Assembly (NCBI RefSeq): GCF_945957355.1
Contig: NZ_CAMFKM010000007.1
Coordinates: 124,001-188,000, forward strand
Length of the DNA stretch: 64,000 nucleotides
Reading direction: 5' to 3'
DNA from: an uncultured Reyranella sp.
GTDB lineage: Bacteria > Pseudomonadota > Alphaproteobacteria > Reyranellales > Reyranellaceae
The notes under the pieces were generated by a model. The model saw only the letters and a list, made by a program, of their open reading frames with translations, made no database searches and was not told where the DNA came from. This document shows positions 49,140 to 59,991 of this stretch, one piece after another. Position numbers and translations under genes: made by a program. Within the stretch, counting starts at the first letter, position 1. Every line of letters starts with the position of its first letter.

Positions 49140-50233
49140 TCAGCCTTTTCGCGCGAACAGCGCCTGCAGCCACGGCCGCGGCAGGTGGACGAGCGCGCCC
49201 GAGAACAGGATCACCAGCCCCTGGATCACCACCACCATCTCGCGGGTGATCGTGGGAATCTCGAAATTCAGTTCGGCTCCGCCCTGCTGCAGCGCGCCGA
49301 ACAGCAGCGCCGCCAGAACGATGCCCAGCGGATGGCCCCGTCCCATCAGCGCCACGGCGATGCCGGTGAAGCCGTAGCCGGCGGCGAAATCGAGCACGAG
49401 CCGGTGATGCACGCCCAGCAGTTCGTTGACCGCGACGCCGCCGGCCAGCGCGCCGGACAGGCACATGGCCAGCATGGTCGTGCGCTTCAGGTTGGTGCCT
49501 GCGTAAAGGGCCGCTTCCGGATTCTGCCCCATGGTACGCAGCCCGTAGCCCCATGGCGTATGCCACAGGAAGATCCAGATGCCGGCGCACGCCAGAAGCG
49601 CCAGCAGCAGCGACAGGTTGAGCGCCGACGGCGCGACCGCGATGCCGATCCACTGCAGCGCGGCCTGCATCGACGGCACCGAAGCGGAGGCGGCGAAGCC
49701 GCGGCTCTGCGGCGTCATCGAGCCCGGCGCGATCAGCACGTTCACCATCAGGTAGACCATCAGGGCCGAGGCCACGAAGTTGAACATGATGGTGGTGATG
49801 ACGATGTGGCTGCCGCGCCAGGCCTGCATCCAGGCGGGAATGGCGGCCCACGCCGCACCGAAGGCCGCCGAGGCCAGGATGGCAAGCGGGACCATGAGCG
49901 GCCCCGGCAGATAGCGGTCGAGCGCCAGCACGGCGAGGCCGCAGCCCAGCCCGCCGATATAGGCCTGCCCTTCACCGCCGATGTTGAACAGGCCGGCATG
50001 GAAGGCGACCGCGACGGCGAGGCCGGTGAAGATGAAATTGGTGGCGTAGTAGAGCGTGTAGCCGATCGACTCGGAGGAGCCCACGGCGCCCAGGACCAGC
50101 AGCTTCAGCGCATGGAAGGGATCGACACCGATGATCGCCACGATCAACCCGACGAGGAAAAACGCCATCGCGATGTTGGCGAGCGGCAGCAGGCCGACCT
50201 CGACCCAGCCCGGCAGCGGACGGCGCGATGCAC

Positions 50234-50237
<4 letters not shown>
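49140..50237 (-). CDS. Nucleoside ABC transporter permease (NupP-like)
   Basis: A 365-aa permease of the larger NupP/YufP class, with F-N-I-G-G-E-G-Q-A-Y-I-G-G near the middle and G-I-A-V-A-L-M-G-R-G-H-P-L-G near the end. Its ATG overlaps the ATPase stop (ATGA). With the smaller permease it makes the channel for nucleosides. Confidence 0.93.
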
Positions 50238-51756
<1,519 letters not shown>

Positions 51757-51769
<13 letters not shown>

Positions 51770-52770
51770 GAATTGTTGCTCATATAGTCGTGGACGACGA
51801 TCTGGCCCGAGATGATGCCAGCCTTCGCGGCCTCGACCGCGGCCTTCATCTGCGGCGTGATGAGCTTCTCGTTGTCCTTGTCGAGCGCCCAGTCGACGCC
51901 GCCTTCCTTGAGGCCCAGCACCTGCACGCCGCCCTTCCACTCCTTGTTCCTCGCGGCCTTGAAGCTGTCGTAGGCCGCGAGATCGACGCGCTTCAGCATC
52001 GAGGTCAGCATGTTGCCGGGATGCAGATGATTCTGGTTGGAGTCGACGCCGATACCGAGCTTGCCGCGGTCCTTGGCCGCCTGGAGGATACCCAGCCCGG
52101 TGCTGCCCGCGGCGGCATAGACGACGTCGACCCCACGGTCGAACTGGCCCTTGGCCAGCTCGGCGCCGCGGCCCGGATCGTTCCAGGCAGCCGGGGTCGT
52201 CCCGGTCATGTTGGTGATCAGCTCCGCATTGGGACTGGCGTACTTGATGCCCTGCTCGAAGCCGCACTGGAAGCGGCGCACCAGCGGAATGTCCATGCCG
52301 CCCACGAACCCGATCTTGCCGGTCTTCGAGGCCATCGCCGCCAGCACGCCAACAAGGAAGGAGCCTTCCTGTTCCTTGAACACGACCGACTGGACATTGG
52401 GCAGGTCCACCACGCTGTCGATCACGGTGAAGTGGATGTTGGGGAATTCCCGGGCGACCTTGTCGAGAGCGACCGCCTGCGCGAAGCCGACCGCGATGAT
52501 CGGATCCTGGCCGCGCTGGGCGAAGCGCCGCAGCGCCTGCTCGAACTGGGTCTCGTTGCTGGGCTCGAACTCCGCGACGGCGATGTTCGTCTCCTTCTTG
52601 AACCGCTCGGCGCCCTGCCAGACTCCCTCGTTGAACGATTTGTCGAACTTGCCGCCGGTGCTGAAGACCACGGCGGGCTTGATGGCGACGGTCTGTGCGT
52701 GCGCGATGGCAGCGAGGCCCAGGGCCGCCAGCACGGAGATCAGGGAGCCAACCCAGCGTTTCATTACCAT
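51757..52770 (-). CDS. BMP-family nucleoside-binding protein
   Basis: A 337-aa periplasmic binding protein of the basic membrane protein family. A leader ends near A-I-A-H-A-Q; the mature part has F-S-T-G-G-K-F-D-K-S-F-N-E-G, F-V-G-G-M-D-I-P-L-V and V-D-S-N-Q-N-H-L. No lipobox Cys at the cleavage site, so it is soluble. Three nearby ATGs (52776, 52770, 52764) are possible. It is the first gene of the ten-gene nucleoside operon. It delivers nucleosides to the permease pair. Confidence 0.92.
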
Positions 52771-52853
52771 TCCCATGTTGTTGATGAGAGTTTGGACCGG
52801 GCCGCGCCCCCGGTCTAGGCGCAGAGGCGGCCACCGGAGACGGGCACGGGACT

Positions 52854-52862
52854 TGCTATAAT
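52854..52862 (+). promoter_or_regulatory. Extended -10 promoter (TGCTATAAT) for the dihydropyrimidinase gene
   Basis: Perfect TG-N-TATAAT in the divergent gap between the nucleoside operon and the dihydropyrimidinase gene. Transcription would begin near 52869. GGGAGGG follows at 52872-52878 before ATG 52883, so the leader is very short. Confidence 0.6.
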
Positions 52863-52882
52863 AGCGGCAAACGGGAGGGAAA

Positions 52883-54328
52883 ATGGCCGAATACGATCTC
52901 GTCATCCGCAACACGACGATTGCCACGGCTTCCGATGTGGTGAAGGGCGATATCGGGATCGTCGGCGGACGCGTGGTGGCACTGGGCGAACGGCTCGACC
53001 GGGGCCGCCGCGAAATCGACGCCAGCGGCCTGATCGCCGTGCCCGGCGGCATCGACGCCCATGTCCACTTCGACCAGGACACGGCCGACGGCTCGGTCTT
53101 CTGCGACGATTTCGAGAGCGGCAGCCGCGCCGCCGCGGCCGGCGGAACCACGACCATCATTCCCTTCGCCTACCAGAACAAGGGCCAGCCCCTGCGCGAC
53201 GCGGTGAACAAGTATCATGCGCGTGCCGAAGGCAAGTCGCTGATCGACTATGCGTTCCATGTGATTCTGTCGGACGCCAGCGAGAAGATCATGGGCCAGG
53301 ATTTCACCGCCCTGGTCGCCGACGGCTACACCTCGTTCAAGGTCTACATGACCTACGATGACGTGAAGCTGACCGATCGCGAGATGCTCGATGCGCTGGC
53401 CGCCGCCCGCCGCGAGCAGGCGATGCTCATGATCCATGCGGAAAACTCCGACTGCATCACCTGGCTGACCGAGCGGCTGGAGTTGAAGGGCATGACGGCC
53501 GCCAAGTTCCATGCGACGTCGCGACCCTTCGTCGTCGAGCGCGAGGCCACCCATCGCGCCATCTCGCTGGCCGAACTGCTCGACGTGCCGATGCTGCTGG
53601 TCCACGTCTCGGCGAAGGAGGCGATGCACGAGATCCAGCGCGCCCAGGCGCGCGGTCTGCGCGTTTATGGCGAGACCTGCCCGCAATACCTTTTCCTCAG
53701 CGAAGAGGATTTCGAGAAGCCCGGCGAGGAGGGCGCAAAGTGCGTCTGCTCGCCGCCGCCGCGCGGCACCGACAACCAGGAGCATATCTGGACAGGCCTG
53801 TCGGCCAACACCTTCCAGGTCCTCTCCTCCGACCATGCCGCCTTCAGGTTCGACGACGTGCGCGGCAAGAAGCTGCCCGGTGCCGCCCAGAGCTTCCGCA
53901 AGATCCCCAACGGCGTGCCGGGCGTCGAGACGCGACTGCCGCTGCTGTTCTCCGAAGGCGTCAACAAGGGCCGCATCACCCTGCAGCAGTTCGTGGCGCT
54001 CTCCTCGACCAACGCCGCGAAGATCTACGGCTTGCATCCGCGCAAGGGCACGATCGCCGTCGGCTCGGATGCCGATATTGTGCTGTGGGATCCCGAACGC
54101 CGCGTGAGCCTCACCAACTCGATCCTCCACCACAATTGCGACTACACGCCCTACGAGGGGCGCGAGCTCACCGGCTATCCGGTGATGACCCTGTCGCGCG
54201 GCGAGGTGGTGATGGAGGAAGGCCGCATGAGCGGCTCGGCCGGCCGCGGACTCTTCCAGAAGTGCGACCGCCCCGAAGCCGCCCGCCCGCGCGGCCGGCC
54301 CCTGATCGACCCGTCGATCTTCAATTAG
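52883..54328 (+). CDS. Dihydropyrimidinase / D-hydantoinase
   Basis: A 481-aa zinc amidohydrolase that opens the ring of dihydropyrimidines or hydantoins. Metal ligands H60 and H62 in D-A-H-V-H-F-D-Q and the carboxylated K153 in S-F-K-V-Y-M-T-Y are intact; Y-G-E-T-C-P-Q-Y-L and S-S-D-H-A-A-F-R are typical. Divergent from the nucleoside operon by a 112-bp gap, which suggests a role in degrading pyrimidine bases from that uptake. Dihydropyrimidine dehydrogenase and ureidopropionase are not in the window, so a hydantoinase role is also open. Confidence 0.92.
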   Translation: MAEYDLVIRNTTIATASDVVKGDIGIVGGRVVALGERLDRGRREIDASGLIAVPGGIDAHVHFDQDTADGSVFCDDFESGSRAAAAGGTTTIIPFAYQNKGQPLRDAVNKYHARAEGKSLIDYAFHVILSDASEKIMGQDFTALVADGYTSFKVYMTYDDVKLTDREMLDALAAARREQAMLMIHAENSDCITWLTERLELKGMTAAKFHATSRPFVVEREATHRAISLAELLDVPMLLVHVSAKEAMHEIQRAQARGLRVYGETCPQYLFLSEEDFEKPGEEGAKCVCSPPPRGTDNQEHIWTGLSANTFQVLSSDHAAFRFDDVRGKKLPGAAQSFRKIPNGVPGVETRLPLLFSEGVNKGRITLQQFVALSSTNAAKIYGLHPRKGTIAVGSDADIVLWDPERRVSLTNSILHHNCDYTPYEGRELTGYPVMTLSRGEVVMEEGRMSGSAGRGLFQKCDRPEAARPRGRPLIDPSIFN

Positions 54329-54363
54329 AGAAGGATGACTTTAAGTTCGACCCAAACCCACTT

Positions 54364-54487
54364 CGTCGTCTCGACCGGAGCGCGCAGCGCGGAGCGGAGA
54401 GACCTCTTCTCCACCAAAAGCCGTCAAATCGGGGAGAGAAGGTCTCTCCACTCCGCCTCGCTACGCTCGGCTTCGGTCGAGACGACG
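54364..54487. repeat. 124-bp imperfect inverted repeat (REP-like element)
   Basis: The ends CGTCGTCTCGACC (54364-54376) and GGTCGAGACGACG (54475-54487) are perfect inverted 13-mers. Inner arms GGAGCGGAGAGACCTCTTC and its near complement (54426-54453) extend the palindrome with small bulges. The whole stretch can fold into one long hairpin. It lies in the 203-bp gap between dihydropyrimidinase and the hydrolase gene, which holds no gene. Confidence 0.82.
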
Positions 54488-54531
54488 GGGTGCTTTTGAG
54501 CTGGTGGTTCTTTTACGGACGCGACTCCAGA

Positions 54532-55215
54532 TCATCCACTTGAGGACTCCGCTGTATAGCCTTCGAGGAACTCGACCACTTCGGCCATCGGCAGGACATC
54601 GGCGTATTTGGCCATCATGTCGTAGAGGTTGGCGAAGTGCGGGCTCTCGTGCTTGTCGGCGACGCACTCCTCGGGAACGATGGTACGGAAGCCGCGCGAA
54701 AGACCGTCGACCACGGTGGCGCGCACACAGCCCGACGTCGAACCGCCGGTGACGATCAGCGTATCGACCTGGTGAAAGGTGAGCAGCGAGCCCAGGTTCG
54801 TCTCGAAGAAGGCCGAAGCCATGCGCTTGTTCATGACGATGTCATGGTCGCGCTCGACGTCGCAGCGGTCGTCGAGCTGCGCCCGCCGGTCGCCGGCCTT
54901 GATGCTTCGCAGCCTCTCGGACATGTCGGCGCGCGTTCCCCACACGCCGCAATCCTCGCCCGAGTCGAGATAGGCGACGAAGGTCCAGATCACCGGGCAG
55001 CGGTGGGAGCGTAGCAACCGCGCCAGCCTGTTCACATGCTCGATCTGCCGGGGATCGGTCTCGTAGGCCGTCGCGAACTCGGACGGCCGCGTGTAGGCGT
55101 TCTGGAGATCGATGTTCACCAGGGCTGGCTTGCGCCCGAAGCCGAAACGCGGCCGCCGCGGATCGGCTTTGAGCGCCTCGTAGAGCTGACGTGCCGTCTT
55201 GGGCGAGGTTTCCAT
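54532..55215 (-). CDS. Isochorismatase-family cysteine hydrolase
   Basis: A 227-aa alpha/beta hydrolase of the isochorismatase/N-carbamoylsarcosine amidase class. The triad is D36 (N-I-D-L-Q-N-A-Y), Lys near 131 (N-K-R-M-A-S-A-F) and C163 (T-S-G-C-V-R-A-T-V). C163 with T-S-G before it favours an amidase such as N-carbamoylsarcosine amidase over isochorismatase. It follows the SDR gene on the same strand, 35 bp away, next to dihydropyrimidinase, hinting at breakdown of an N-carbamoyl or ureido compound. Substrate is inference. Confidence 0.9.
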   Translation of the reverse strand: METSPKTARQLYEALKADPRRPRFGFGRKPALVNIDLQNAYTRPSEFATAYETDPRQIEHVNRLARLLRSHRCPVIWTFVAYLDSGEDCGVWGTRADMSERLRSIKAGDRRAQLDDRCDVERDHDIVMNKRMASAFFETNLGSLLTFHQVDTLIVTGGSTSGCVRATVVDGLSRGFRTIVPEECVADKHESPHFANLYDMMAKYADVLPMAEVVEFLEGYTAESSSG

Positions 55216-55250
55216 GCGAGGTGCTTGAGGCCGGAGTTTGTCACTCCAGC

Positions 55251-56033
55251 CTATCGGGAGCGCGGCGTCGCGGCGACTCCCGGAACATGGTTGAGGACCG
55301 AATGGACGAGGCCGCCATCGACCAACAGGGATTGCCCGGTGATGTAGCTGGCTTGCGGTCCCAGCAGGAAGGCGATGGCATCGGCGATATCGCCCGGCTT
55401 GGCGACCCGGCCGAGCGGCACCATTTTGGCGCGGCCGCGCGCCAGGATGGGCTTGCTGTAGATCGCGTCCGTCATCGAGGTATGGACGAAGCCCGGGCAG
55501 ACAGCATTGGCGCGGATGCCGTCGGGCGCCCATTCCTGGGCCATCATCTCGGTCAGCATGATCAGCGCGGCCTTGGTCGGGCTGTAGGCGCCGGTCGGAA
55601 GCTGCGGCACGACGCCCGCCATCGACGCCAGCATCACGATGGCGCCCTTTGAGCGTTTGAGATGCGGATGGGCGGCCTTGGCCAGCAGCCAGTTGGCGCG
55701 CAGGTTGATGTCGAACACGCGGTTCCAGGTCGCGAGGTCGAGGTCGACCAGCTTCGCGGGCGCGGTAATGCCGGCATTGCCCACCAGGGCATCGATGCCG
55801 CCCATCGCCTTGACCGCCGCCGCGATCACCCTGGCAGGCGCCGTGGGCTTGGCCATGTCGGCCCTGAGCGTGCGCACCTTGCAGCCCGAGGTGCGCAGGT
55901 TGGTAGCCAGCGTCTCGAGCTCGTCGAGATAGGCCACGTCGCACAGCGTCATCGCCTCCGCGCCCTCGGCCGCCAGTTTCAAGGCGGTCGCGCGACCGAT
56001 ACCACGGCTCGCGCCGGTAATGACGACCCGCAT
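55251..56033 (-). CDS. Short-chain dehydrogenase/reductase
   Basis: A 260-aa SDR. Nucleotide-binding T-G-A-S-R-G-I-G is at about 6-13, N-A-G-I marks the fold, the active site is S and Y-x-x-x-K (A-Y-S-P-T-K), and P-G-F-V-H-T follows. GGGGAGGAAACA before ATG 56033 is an excellent ribosome binding site. It lies 25 bp after the amidase stop and 35 bp before the cysteine hydrolase, so amidase, SDR and hydrolase form a minus-strand operon. Substrate unknown. Confidence 0.93.
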   Translation of the reverse strand: MRVVITGASRGIGRATALKLAAEGAEAMTLCDVAYLDELETLATNLRTSGCKVRTLRADMAKPTAPARVIAAAVKAMGGIDALVGNAGITAPAKLVDLDLATWNRVFDINLRANWLLAKAAHPHLKRSKGAIVMLASMAGVVPQLPTGAYSPTKAALIMLTEMMAQEWAPDGIRANAVCPGFVHTSMTDAIYSKPILARGRAKMVPLGRVAKPGDIADAIAFLLGPQASYITGQSLLVDGGLVHSVLNHVPGVAATPRSR

Positions 56034-56058
56034 TGTTTCCTCCCCTTTATGGCCCGTC

Positions 56059-57510
56059 TTATGGGGAGGATGGTGGCACGGTTCCCGGCTTGGGGTCGAT
56101 GGGGAGGAGTCGATCGAAACCGACCATTTTCTCGTAAAGCGCGGCGGCCTGAAGGAGCGCCGCCTCGCCGCGCGGCTTGCCGACGAGCTGCAGGCCCACC
56201 GGCCGGCCGAAACTGTCGAAGCCGCAGGGAACGGCAATCGCCGGGCTGCCGGTCACGGTGATGGCGGAGTTGAGCGTCGAGCCCGACATGTAGTTTTCGA
56301 GCTTCTTGCCGGCGATGGTGGCCGGCGCCCGCAGGTTGACGTCAAAGGCGGCGGTCGGCGCGCCCGGCGTCACCAGCAGGTCGTAGGTCTGGAAGAAGGC
56401 GAACATGCGCCGATAGAGCGCCGCGCGCTCCCGCTCGGCCCAGGCGAGCTGGCTGGTGGTCTGCTTCAGGCCGAGTTCGGTGTTCCAGATGATGTCGGGC
56501 TTGAACTTGTCACGATGCTGCTGGATCTGCAGTTCGCGGTCGACGAGGAATTGCTGGCTGCGAAACGCCATGAAGACTTCGTCGACCGGCCCGAAGTCGG
56601 GCGAGACCTCTTCGACGATGCAGCCCAGCTCCTCGAAGCGTTGCGCCATCTTCGTACAGATCTCGCGGATCTCGCGGTCGACCTCAAATCGGCCGCCGAA
56701 ATCAATCGTGAAGGCCACACGCTTCGGCAGAACGGGATTGGCCACCGCCGCGCTGAACGACACGGCCGGGGCGTCGAAGGTCATGGCGTCCTGCGGACAG
56801 AAACCTGCCATCGTGTCGAGGAACAGCGCCAGGTCGGCGACGTTGCGCGCCATCGGGCCCTGCACCGACTGCGGCGAATAGAGATTGTTCGAGGTACCGC
56901 GCGTCACCCTGCCGGCCGACGGGCGGAGACCGACGGTCGAGCAGTAGGTGCCGGGCCGCCGCAGCGAGCCGCCATGGTCGGAGCCGTGCGCCAGCCAGAC
57001 CTCGCCGGTCGCCACCGAGACCGAGCCGCCGCCCGTGGAGCCGCCGCAGGTGAGCGAGGTGTTCCAGGGGTTGCGCGTGCGGCCGAAGACCTCGTTGAAG
57101 GTGCTGCCGCCGGCGCCGAATTCCGGCGTATTCGACTTGCCGACCACGATGCCGCCCTTGCGCTCGATACGCTCGACCAGCGGATTGGATTTCTCTGGGA
57201 CATGGTCGGCGAAGATCGGCGAACCATAGGTGGTGCGCACGCCCGCCACGTCGGTCAGGTCCTTGATCGACACCGGAAGACCGGCCAGCCAGCCCGCTTC
57301 GCCCTCGGCTTCGTTGGCCTTGCCTTCCATGATCCGCTTGGCGTGGTCGCGCGCGCGGTCGAGGCACAGCGTCGGCATGGCGTTCACGGCGGGCTCGACC
57401 TGGGCCATGCGCGCCGCCGAAGCGTCCACCAGGTCGAGGGGCGAAATCTCCTTCTTCTTGAGGCGCGAAACGGCCTCGACTGCGGTAAGACGCCAAAGTT
57501 CGTTGCTCAT
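56059..57510 (-). CDS. Amidase (amidase signature family)
   Basis: A 483-aa hydrolase with the Ser-cisSer-Lys triad: K83 in L-P-V-S-I-K-D-L, S158 and S163 in C-G-G-S-T-G-G-G-S-V. The start M-S-N-E-L-W-R-L-T-A and I-S-P-L-D-L-V-D are typical of amidase/GatA-like proteins. GGAGG lies before ATG 57510. It is not the GatA subunit by context (no gatB/gatC). It probably hydrolyses an amide or carbamoyl compound in the same pathway as the SDR and cysteine hydrolase. It is divergent from the CoA-transferase gene. Confidence 0.92.
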   Translation of the reverse strand: MSNELWRLTAVEAVSRLKKKEISPLDLVDASAARMAQVEPAVNAMPTLCLDRARDHAKRIMEGKANEAEGEAGWLAGLPVSIKDLTDVAGVRTTYGSPIFADHVPEKSNPLVERIERKGGIVVGKSNTPEFGAGGSTFNEVFGRTRNPWNTSLTCGGSTGGGSVSVATGEVWLAHGSDHGGSLRRPGTYCSTVGLRPSAGRVTRGTSNNLYSPQSVQGPMARNVADLALFLDTMAGFCPQDAMTFDAPAVSFSAAVANPVLPKRVAFTIDFGGRFEVDREIREICTKMAQRFEELGCIVEEVSPDFGPVDEVFMAFRSQQFLVDRELQIQQHRDKFKPDIIWNTELGLKQTTSQLAWAERERAALYRRMFAFFQTYDLLVTPGAPTAAFDVNLRAPATIAGKKLENYMSGSTLNSAITVTGSPAIAVPCGFDSFGRPVGLQLVGKPRGEAALLQAAALYEKMVGFDRLLPIDPKPGTVPPSSP

Positions 57511-57644
57511 GCAGTGCCTCCAGCAACCAGTCTGCCAGCCTTAGCCCGCGCCTGTCTGCCTTCCCTGTCGCGCAAAGCTGGTTTGGCTGCCCTGACGGCT
57601 CCGCATGCGCATCGGCCCAATATTCGCCAACGAGGAAACGCACG

Positions 57645-58859
57645 ATGACAACCAACCCCACAGAAGCCGCCGGACCGCTCAAGGGCCTGCGCATCGTCGA
57701 CATTTCGACGGTCGTGGCCGGCCCGTTCGCGGCGGGCCTGCTGGGCGATTACGGTGCCGAGATCGTCAAGGTCGAGATGCCGGGCGTGGGCGATTCGCTG
57801 CGTGCACTGGCGCCGCACAAGGACGGCGTGCCGCTGTGGTGGAAGGTCACCAACCGCAACAAGAAAGGCGTCACCCTCGACCTGCGCATTCCCGAGGGCC
57901 GCGAGCTGTTCGCGAAGCTGGTCACCGACGCCGACGTGCTGGTCGAGAACTTCCGCCCCGGCACGCTCGACGGTTGGGGCATCACGCGCGCCTGGCTGCA
58001 AGGCCTCAATCCGCGCCTCACCATCCTGCGGGTCACCGGCTTCGGCCAGGACGGGCCCTATGCCGGGCGGCCGGGTTTCGCGCGCATTTTCGAGGCCATG
58101 AGCGGCTTCACGCAGATCTGCGGCGAGGAGGACGGGCGGCCGCTGCATCTCGGCTATCCGATCTCCGACGCCGTCGCCGGCCTGTTCGGGGCGCTGGGCA
58201 TCCTGGCCGCCCTGCACGATCTCGCACGCCATCCCGAGCGCCGCGGCCAGGAGATCGATTGTTCGGCGACCGAAGCGATGATGCGCACGCTGGAGTTCCT
58301 GGCCATCGAGTACGACCAGCTCGGCGCCGTACGCACGCGGTCGGGCAATCGCAGCCAGTATGCCGCGCCGGGCAACGTCTATCGCACCGCCGACGACAAG
58401 TGGGCATCGATCGCGGCCTCGACGCAGAGCATCTTCGTGCGGCTCTGCGCGGCGCTCGACCTCAAGCACCTGCTGGAGGATTCGCGATTCGCCCTCAATC
58501 CGGCGCGGGTGAAGCATTACCGCGAGCTCGACGAGATCGTCGGCGCGGCCATCGGCAGGCTGACCCTGGCCGAGCTGCGCGAGACCTTCACCCGGCACGA
58601 GGTCGGCTTCTCGCCGATCTACGACATCGCCGACGTCTTCGCCGATCCGCAGTTCCAGGCCCGCCAGGCGATCGTCAGCGTACCCGACGCGGAGCTGGGT
58701 GCAGTGCGCATGCAGGGCGTGGTGCCGCGCTTCTCCGAAACGCCGGGCGCCGTCCGCCATGCCGGTCCGGCGATCGGTCAGCACAACGAAGAAGTCTATG
58801 GCGGCCTGGGCCTGTCCGGAGCGGAGATCGCGGCGCTGAGGGCGCGCAGGGTCATCTAG
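57645..58859 (+). CDS. CoA-transferase family III (CaiB/BaiF)
   Basis: A 404-aa protein with the family opening L-K-G-L-R-I-V-D-I-S-T-V-V-A-G-P-F-A and Y-G-A-E-I-V-K-V-E. The catalytic Asp of the family would be that in I-S-D-A-V-A-G-L-F-G. R-N-K-K-G-V-T-L-D-L is also typical. It moves CoA between carboxylic acids. GAGGAAAC precedes ATG 57645. A Bug gene follows 172 bp later, again linking acid uptake with acid activation. Substrate not known. Confidence 0.92.
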   Translation: MTTNPTEAAGPLKGLRIVDISTVVAGPFAAGLLGDYGAEIVKVEMPGVGDSLRALAPHKDGVPLWWKVTNRNKKGVTLDLRIPEGRELFAKLVTDADVLVENFRPGTLDGWGITRAWLQGLNPRLTILRVTGFGQDGPYAGRPGFARIFEAMSGFTQICGEEDGRPLHLGYPISDAVAGLFGALGILAALHDLARHPERRGQEIDCSATEAMMRTLEFLAIEYDQLGAVRTRSGNRSQYAAPGNVYRTADDKWASIAASTQSIFVRLCAALDLKHLLEDSRFALNPARVKHYRELDEIVGAAIGRLTLAELRETFTRHEVGFSPIYDIADVFADPQFQARQAIVSVPDAELGAVRMQGVVPRFSETPGAVRHAGPAIGQHNEEVYGGLGLSGAEIAALRARRVI

Positions 58860-59031
58860 CGGGCCGCCGAAAAGCCCGATTTTCGCGAATAAACGAGATA
58901 AACGAAATAAACGAATCAGACGAAAGGAAAAACCGGCTCCAATTGCAGGTATCATGGTACCGCAGCCGGGCCATGTTTCCCGCCAGAGCGGGCAAAAACC
59001 CTCTTCGAACAGCCTGCCAGGGAGGATCAAG

Positions 59032-59991
59032 ATGCTACGACGTACGTTTGGTGCGCTTTCGCTCGCCACGTTGGCCGCGCCGTCGGCCCAAGCGCAGGGC
59101 GACAAGGTCGCGAAGCTGGTGGTCGGCTTTCCGGCCGGCCAGGCGACCGACATCGTCGCCCGGCTGCTCGCCGAGGCACTGAAGCCCGAGCTGGGCGAGA
59201 CCGTCATCGTCGACAACAGACCGGGTCAGGGCGGCAGCATCGCGCTTGGCCTGGTCGCCCGCGCGACGCCGGACGGCAGCACCTTCGTCCTGTCGCCGCT
59301 CGCCGCCCTGGCCATCAATCCGCACCTCTACAAGAACGTGACCTACCAGAGCCTGACCAGCTTCGAGCCGGTGGCGCGCGTGTGCGACCTGCCGCTCGTG
59401 CTGGTGGTGCATCCGTCCCTGCCGGTGAAGACGCTGCCCGAACTGATCGCCTACGTTAAGGCCAACCCGGACAAGCTCAGCCATCCCTCGTCGGGCAACG
59501 GCACCTTGAGCCACGTCGCGATGGAGGAGCTGAAGGCCAAGGCCGGCATGCGCATCCTTCACGTGCCCTATCAGGGCAGCCCGCCGGCGATGAACGACCT
59601 CGTCGCCGGCACGGTGCAGCTCGCGATGGATACCGTCACCGTCACCAAGCCGCATGTCGATGCCGGGCGCTTGCGGCTGATCGCCGTCAGCACGCTCGAT
59701 CGCCTCTCCTTCTTCCCCGACAGCCCGACCATCGCCGAGCAGGGCTTCCCCGGCCTCGAAGCCAGTGCGTGGCTGGCGGTCCTCCTGCCGGCGCAGACGC
59801 CCGTCGACAAGGTCAAGCGCCTGTCGGACGCCGTCGTGAAGGTGGTCGGCCTGCCGGACATCCAGAAGAAGTTCCTGGCCGTGGGCGCCATCCCGCACGC
59901 AATGGACGCTGCCCAGTTCACCGCGTTCCTGAAGAGCGAGGATCAGCGCTGGAGCAAGGTGATTGCCCAGTCGGGCATCAAGGCAGACTGA
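59032..59991 (+). CDS. Bug/TctC-family periplasmic binding protein
   Basis: A 319-aa protein with a leader (L-R-R-T-F-G-A-L-S) ending near A-Q-A-Q, then L-V-V-G-F-P-A-G-Q-A-T-D and R-P-G-Q-G-G-S-I-A-L-G. GGGAGGATC precedes ATG 59032; a longer reading from 58954 adds an unlikely polar stretch. Fourth orphan Bug protein in the window. Its 3' end overlaps the convergent MFS gene end by 14 bp. Likely ligand is a carboxylate that the neighbouring CoA-transferase could activate. Confidence 0.92.
   Translation: MLRRTFGALSLATLAAPSAQAQGDKVAKLVVGFPAGQATDIVARLLAEALKPELGETVIVDNRPGQGGSIALGLVARATPDGSTFVLSPLAALAINPHLYKNVTYQSLTSFEPVARVCDLPLVLVVHPSLPVKTLPELIAYVKANPDKLSHPSSGNGTLSHVAMEELKAKAGMRILHVPYQGSPPAMNDLVAGTVQLAMDTVTVTKPHVDAGRLRLIAVSTLDRLSFFPDSPTIAEQGFPGLEASAWLAVLLPAQTPVDKVKRLSDAVVKVVGLPDIQKKFLAVGAIPHAMDAAQFTAFLKSEDQRWSKVIAQSGIKAD

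Noticed and set aside
56059..57510. GatA subunit of Glu-tRNA amidotransferase
   Set aside because: No gatB or gatC nearby; context is with an SDR and a cysteine hydrolase.
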